The notes beneath the pieces were generated by a model. That model made no database searches. It worked only from the letters and a program-made list of their open reading frames with translations, and was not told the origin of the DNA. Below are positions 40,301-46,300 of a stretch of 64,000 nucleotides of DNA, piece by piece (position 1 is the first letter of the stretch; each line of letters starts with the position of its first letter). The translations under genes were made by a program, and so were the position numbers. Source of the stretch: Pararge aegeria (Eukaryota; Arthropoda; Insecta; Lepidoptera; Nymphalidae); NCBI RefSeq assembly GCF_905163445.1, contig NC_053200.1:9052001-9116000 (forward strand). The letters run 5' to 3'.

Positions 40301-43300
40301 CTAGCAGTGTGGGCTTTATATCGCTATATTGGCACAGGAACGCGAATCAATACTAGTCTGAGCTAAGAAGCGTGGCCGGGTAGGTCCAGTAGTTATACGT
40401 AAAGATATGAATCTTATTAAAAGCACCTAAGATGGTAAATTTTACGTAATAATTTAATATGAGACACATCGGCGCTATTATAAAATAAGGCGGTAATTTT
40501 TTTCTGAACTTGCGAAGGCTAGGTATTTTAGCTACCTCATTCAAGTCACTTAAAAATTTCATTGTCGGAACAAGAAGTCTTGCTAATGAAAATATCGAAA
40601 AAAAAGCTTTCGGAGCTGTGATTGATGCAAAGATGTAATAAGGAAAAAATTTATTCGTAAGTAGGTAGGTAATTTATAAGTCCGTTCGCAAAAACCTTTT
40701 TCATCTAAGACGATTTTAAATTGAATGTTCGCCCGAGCACTTAAAATAATTATACTGAGCAATATTTATTTAGGGCTCCGAAACAACTACGACATTTGTT
40801 ATAAAATTTTAAAAATCACAAAAATGCAATTTATTATAAATATAAATAACACAAATAACTATTTATTATTACTTACTAATATTAATACTATTAACCTACT
40901 TTTTATTTACTTGCTATTAGCAGGTGAAAGCAACGTTCGCTGGGAAATCAAACGACAGCCGTAAACTCAGTTTAACGTGTTAACTGTGTTTATCTTGCTT
41001 GATTGCTTTTAGTTTCAGCAGTAACATCTTGCTTCTTACTCGTAGTTAAAACTGTTAGGAAGACTTGTTTTAATGTATGAGATACCAAAATACAATGAAT
41101 CGAGCGAGCTATAGAATCTACTAAGTGAGAATATATTGGATTATCGCCCAGCTTTTATAGTGTCCTATTGCATCGTGTGCATCACTGTTATCGCAACCTC
41201 GCTAGATTTTTAAGTTTATTAGTCGATCCCCAGAAAAAGACAAGACCTTTAGCTATTTTATATCCTTACTCCAATGACAGTAGACCCCTCCTTCTACCGG
41301 TCGATCCCCAAAAAAAAGGTAGCTATTTAGCTATTTTATATCCTCCACTCCACTGACAGTAGTCACCACCCCTCCCTCCGCCCCTCCCCGCGGGAGTCGT
41401 ACGAGCCATTTAAGGGAATACAACGAAAAATGGGCAGCAGCAACCTCTTTGCCACAACTACCATCTACTGCAACTACCAATCCGTCACAGCGTGATGATT
41501 ACGGGCAAATCCTTCCGTTGGATTAGGATAACTGCCTTATTTATTTATCACTAAAGTAGGTACCCATTGTCAAATAGTTCCCACGCTCTGGTATAGGTTA
41601 CCTGCTATTCGTTTCGTTTCTCACTTACCGTTAGGCGTTGACCTAAGGTTACGACGTGAATACAAATCTGTTTCTTTCAAACCGCTTCGAAAAAGTGAGT
41701 AGGTACCAATAACTCGCCTTTCTTTTGGTTTGAAATTCTGTTTCTGTTATAAAATAAAAAGAGGATACGAGGCATATTTTAAAACTGACGCTCTAAGTAA
41801 GAAACATGGTAGGAGCATAGATTTATAAGTAAAACGAGTGCAATACTCGTTTATTTTATGGCCAGTGAAAATATTGCTCTGAAATGCGATCCCCAGTCTG
41901 TGCTGGCCCTTAGTTGACAACACCAGCGAGCGCTATAAATTTCTAATCATCATCATCATTATTTCAACCCAATATCGGCCCACTACAGGGCACGGACCAA
42001 CGGCTCAGGGGTCTCCTCTCAGAAGGGTCTAGGGTCCAAGTACGGATTAGTAGACTTCACACCCCTTTGAGAACATTATGGAGAACTCTCAGGCGTGCAG
42101 GTTTCTTTACGATGTTTTTCTTCGCCATTAAAGCAAGTGATATGCAAATGTATAAATTAAACGCGATCATAACTCTGAAAAGTCAGAGGTGTGTACCGGG
42201 AATCAAACTTCGTCCCCCCGAAAGGAAAGCCGAAGCCCTTTCGCTATGTAGCGATAAGGCCATCAAATTGTATACGGTGTGTTGTGATAGATTTCATGTT
42301 TTATTTACTTTCTGTGGTGTACAATGAAAGTATATTCATGAACATGATTATCTAAAATGGTTATTAAGGAGTTAGGAAGAACAATTACGTCAACACTCAT
42401 CGTCGCCGAATACAAAGTCCATCAATACTTACCTACCTCGTCTTAACTGGTTTGATGACCAAATTTACAGACAAACTATATAATAGGTATCGATAATTGA
42501 AAGTTTTCGATTACCTACACACCTTGACGACACTCCCTGGCGCAGTGATGAGCGCTGTGGTTTAAATTGTAGAGGTCCCGAGTTCGATCCCCGGAAGTGG
42601 TAATTTGGAAATTTATAATTTCAGAGTTTCGTCTAGTCTGGTCACGCGTGACTAGTTCCCACCCTGCCGACAAGTGCCGCTAAACGATTTAGTGTTCCAA
42701 CTTCCGTTATGATGTCGCGTAGAATCGGTTGTATGGGTTCAATATAACTGCCATGCCGCTAAAAGGTTACCCCGTTACCATCTTAGATTGAATATAGAAT
42801 AATAGAATTTTTTACATTCACATGAATTTTAAAAATTTATAAAGTTGAAATCATTGTTTACGTTACCTGTGCACATCTGCACAGTAAAGCCGATCGTGAT
42901 GAACATTTGCATATACATCTATGCAAATGTTCGTCAAGATCAACTTGTATCCTGATGATAATTATGGGATTTTTTTTCTAAAGAGAAAAACAAAAGATTC
43001 TCGAAGTTTCGAGCTAATAATATATGCAAGATTTCTTTATTCTATGATGTTGTGTTGCTCCCAGCGTGCAGCGATGCGTTTGATGTCGTCTGTCCACCTA
43101 GTAAACATATTAAGACCAAATCCAGACTTATATCACATACAAAAGTATTTGCAGAAGATATATGTACCTTGTATAAATGTATACATTTCTTCGCCATCGA
43201 ATATCGAAACACTAAAACGTCAAAGTAAAATGGACCCAGCTCCCCTTATGTAGGATAGCAAGTTCTGTATTACTCATCGTTATTTTACAAACCTTCCGCC

Positions 43301-46300
43301 ATAGCGCTGTACACATATCGACGAATTGGAGCTTTAAAACCAATATGTTACATTCCATTTTATTCTGGCGTTACTGTGTTTCAACTTTCAATACACAAAA
43401 TGGACTGTGATATGGTTACATACGTAAACGTAGTAAGGACTAAGTGTGTAGATATTATGTAAAGGTTCAAATCTAAGTAGGTATATACATGCTCGGGAAG
43501 TCCCGAGATTGTAAAATTTCACTGGGTTTGAATAAAAATTTGCATCTTAATAAAAAACACGCAGTAGGTATAATAGGCGTACCCAGCTCAGCTGAACCTT
43601 TTTAAGGGTAGGTGTCTAATAAATTATTTCAACACACAAACACAGGTGCCTACATGTATTTTTAATTTTCTATTTGAACCAATTTCGCCTGAAGCGGTGT
43701 TTACGCATTGTGTGTTTGCCTTTATCCCGCGAAATATAATATTTTTCTCGGAAAAGCCTACTGCAACATGTTATTGTATTGCAGTAAACTGTTTAACTGT
43801 AAACGAAACGAAATTACTGCGAGGCGATTGTTAAAGTTATTTGTGTCAGGAAAATAAATGTCTGTTATAAAAAATACCTCACAGTTTCAGTGCAACTCTT
43901 TGTTATTGAGAGGAAAAAACATATTTATTTTTGTTTCCCGTGAATTTTCTTTTCTAAACCAATTAGGCAGTTAGCTAAGGAGGTAATTGTGATATATGTT
44001 CCTTCTTATTTCTTATTATTATTTATAATATATATTTCCACGATACTATTGTTAGATCTTGTTAATAAAAGGTTTACGTATGTACCAAGTACTTGTTTGT
44101 TATCAAATAGAAATTTAAATAACAATACATTCAGTTTTTCATTATAGAAAATACCTATTTGGCGGGATAAAGGCAACTTATTCGTGCTGAGTCGTTTTTA
44201 GACCTTTGTTGTTGTAAGCGTGTGCAACGTTGGCGTTTGAGGCTACACTACATCACTTTTAGTAACTTTAAATACAAACCTATTAGGTATTATTACTCCG
44301 TAATTTTATGAAACATAAACAATGAAATACAATAATGAAAAATCCAAAAAACTTACTTGACATTCAGAGACAGAATTGGTTCTAATTATGTCTAAAGCAA
44401 ACAATATTTACTGGTCTAAAAGAAGTGTTCTCACAGTGAACTTCGATCTGTTAATTAAGTCTACTTTAGAGACAATGTGCAACAGAATTATCACCATTGT
44501 TTATTTTAATTATCAAATCTAAATCGACAGAGTGTAACATGGACCAGGATTTTTAGGATGTAACTAGTGATAGGTTATCTGTAAATATATTTTTACTGGG
44601 TTTTGGAATTTTAGTTGTGGCACAGCACCATGACATTTTTGACATCTGCATTTTATTGATCGCTACGTATAAACGACCAACTGTCTTAATTAATTATTTA
44701 ATTGATCCTTCAACACAATGCACCTACTATACTATTAACTAATTATACTATAAAGCAATGCTGGATCCTTAGATCATAGCCATGCTCGTACTGGCTGTCC
44801 CTAATACCAATTACTCATTTAATGCGGCAACTTTGAACGCAATTTCGTTGTGTACTTTCCGACAGCACTGCTTGCCATCTTGAGATAAATGACAAAATTG
44901 TTTTATAAAGCTAATGTGTTTAGTTACTGTTATGAATACAGCATAGCAAATAAATACCTATAAGATCATTAAATATTTACTCGAGTACGTAGGCTTCGGT
45001 GAAGTAGGTATATTTTGCGGCCAAGTGCCGACTACGTAATAGTAAGACCGCAGACCAGTCAATCATTATTGAAAGCTACAAATTAATACGTATCTTTTGA
45101 CCGTCGGTCTTGTTATTTGCGCCAATTGTTATTGATTATAGTAATCAATCTATATAATTTAGTATTTCAGTAGAACAGCGTCTACTTTGTCCGTTCCTAC
45201 CCGGGCCCCGGCGAACTCGTTTTTATGCACCAAAAATGATTTTTATGTAAACCAACTTTTAGTCTAACCATTGAAGGCACAAACAAAGACATGACTGACG
45301 CACGTGCCTATATAATTGTTTGACATATTATGTTACAACACTATTGTAACTGTCATAAGTGTCAACGTACTGTGCCGCAAGTTTATTAAGTTTATGCTAG
45401 TGGTTACTTTTGGTTCCGGGAAATATATTACATGATGTGGTATTAAGCGTCCAGAAATAAAAAAAACCAGAATCGGAGTTCTTTGTCATTAAGAACCAGA
45501 TACTAAAGATAGTATAGATAAATCTATAAGGACCTTTTAACTCTAAAAAGCAGATAGTGGTAATCTAATTTGGGTGTGAGTGAGTGTAGCGTAGCCTCAA
45601 AACTAGTGTCAAGAAATATTCGATGTTTTTACCTGTGTCCGTAAAAATGTGGGCGTTAAATATGTTCCATTAATTTTATAGAAGTCGCTCTGCAAAAAAA
45701 GAAATCCAGATTGAGTTAGTTTTATTTGTTTTAAATTGTTTTAAGACGACGAGACACGAATTTTTTTAAAACTAATTTTTTTTTGCTAAATAGATAACCG
45801 AACAAAAGTTACTTTCGTTTGTAATAATAGTAAACATAGTTTTTTCTATGTCGACATTTAGTTAAAGTTTGTGTGTTGGGCTACCAGAACTTGAAACCCG
45901 GTTATTAATTAGCTTACCAGTTATATTACTTTTTAAGCGCAAAATAAATATAGAAATCGCTTCAAACAGTTTGTACGGAACGGTATCAGTGGTAAAAATA
46001 CGTTGAACGGTACCGTGTGAACGTTGACTGGGTTAATGACCGCTCATATTCGATCTCGCACAGCAGAAATTTGTAATTATGAATTCGTCGGATAGCGAAG
46101 TGATGAAGCCGGTTAAACCTGAATTAATATCGGTTACTTCTGATATCGAAATCGGTTTTAAGCCTAGGAGTCCACAATTGAAACTTTCACATTTCAATTT
46201 TTACATTTAATTTTATTACTTAATTTTTTTATTACTTATTAAAATATAAGTGTAAAATTAAGGTAAAACTTTAAAGTCGGGTACATATTAATCGTTACAC

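Noticed and set aside
41168..41356. 62-residue ORF with a repeated VDPQKK peptide
   Set aside because: The repetition comes from an ~80-bp DNA tandem duplication; there is no sign of coding selection.
42921..43253. 110-residue plus-strand ORF
   Set aside because: It overlaps an inverted RTE fragment (TRWTDDI motif on the minus strand) and has no recognisable domain.
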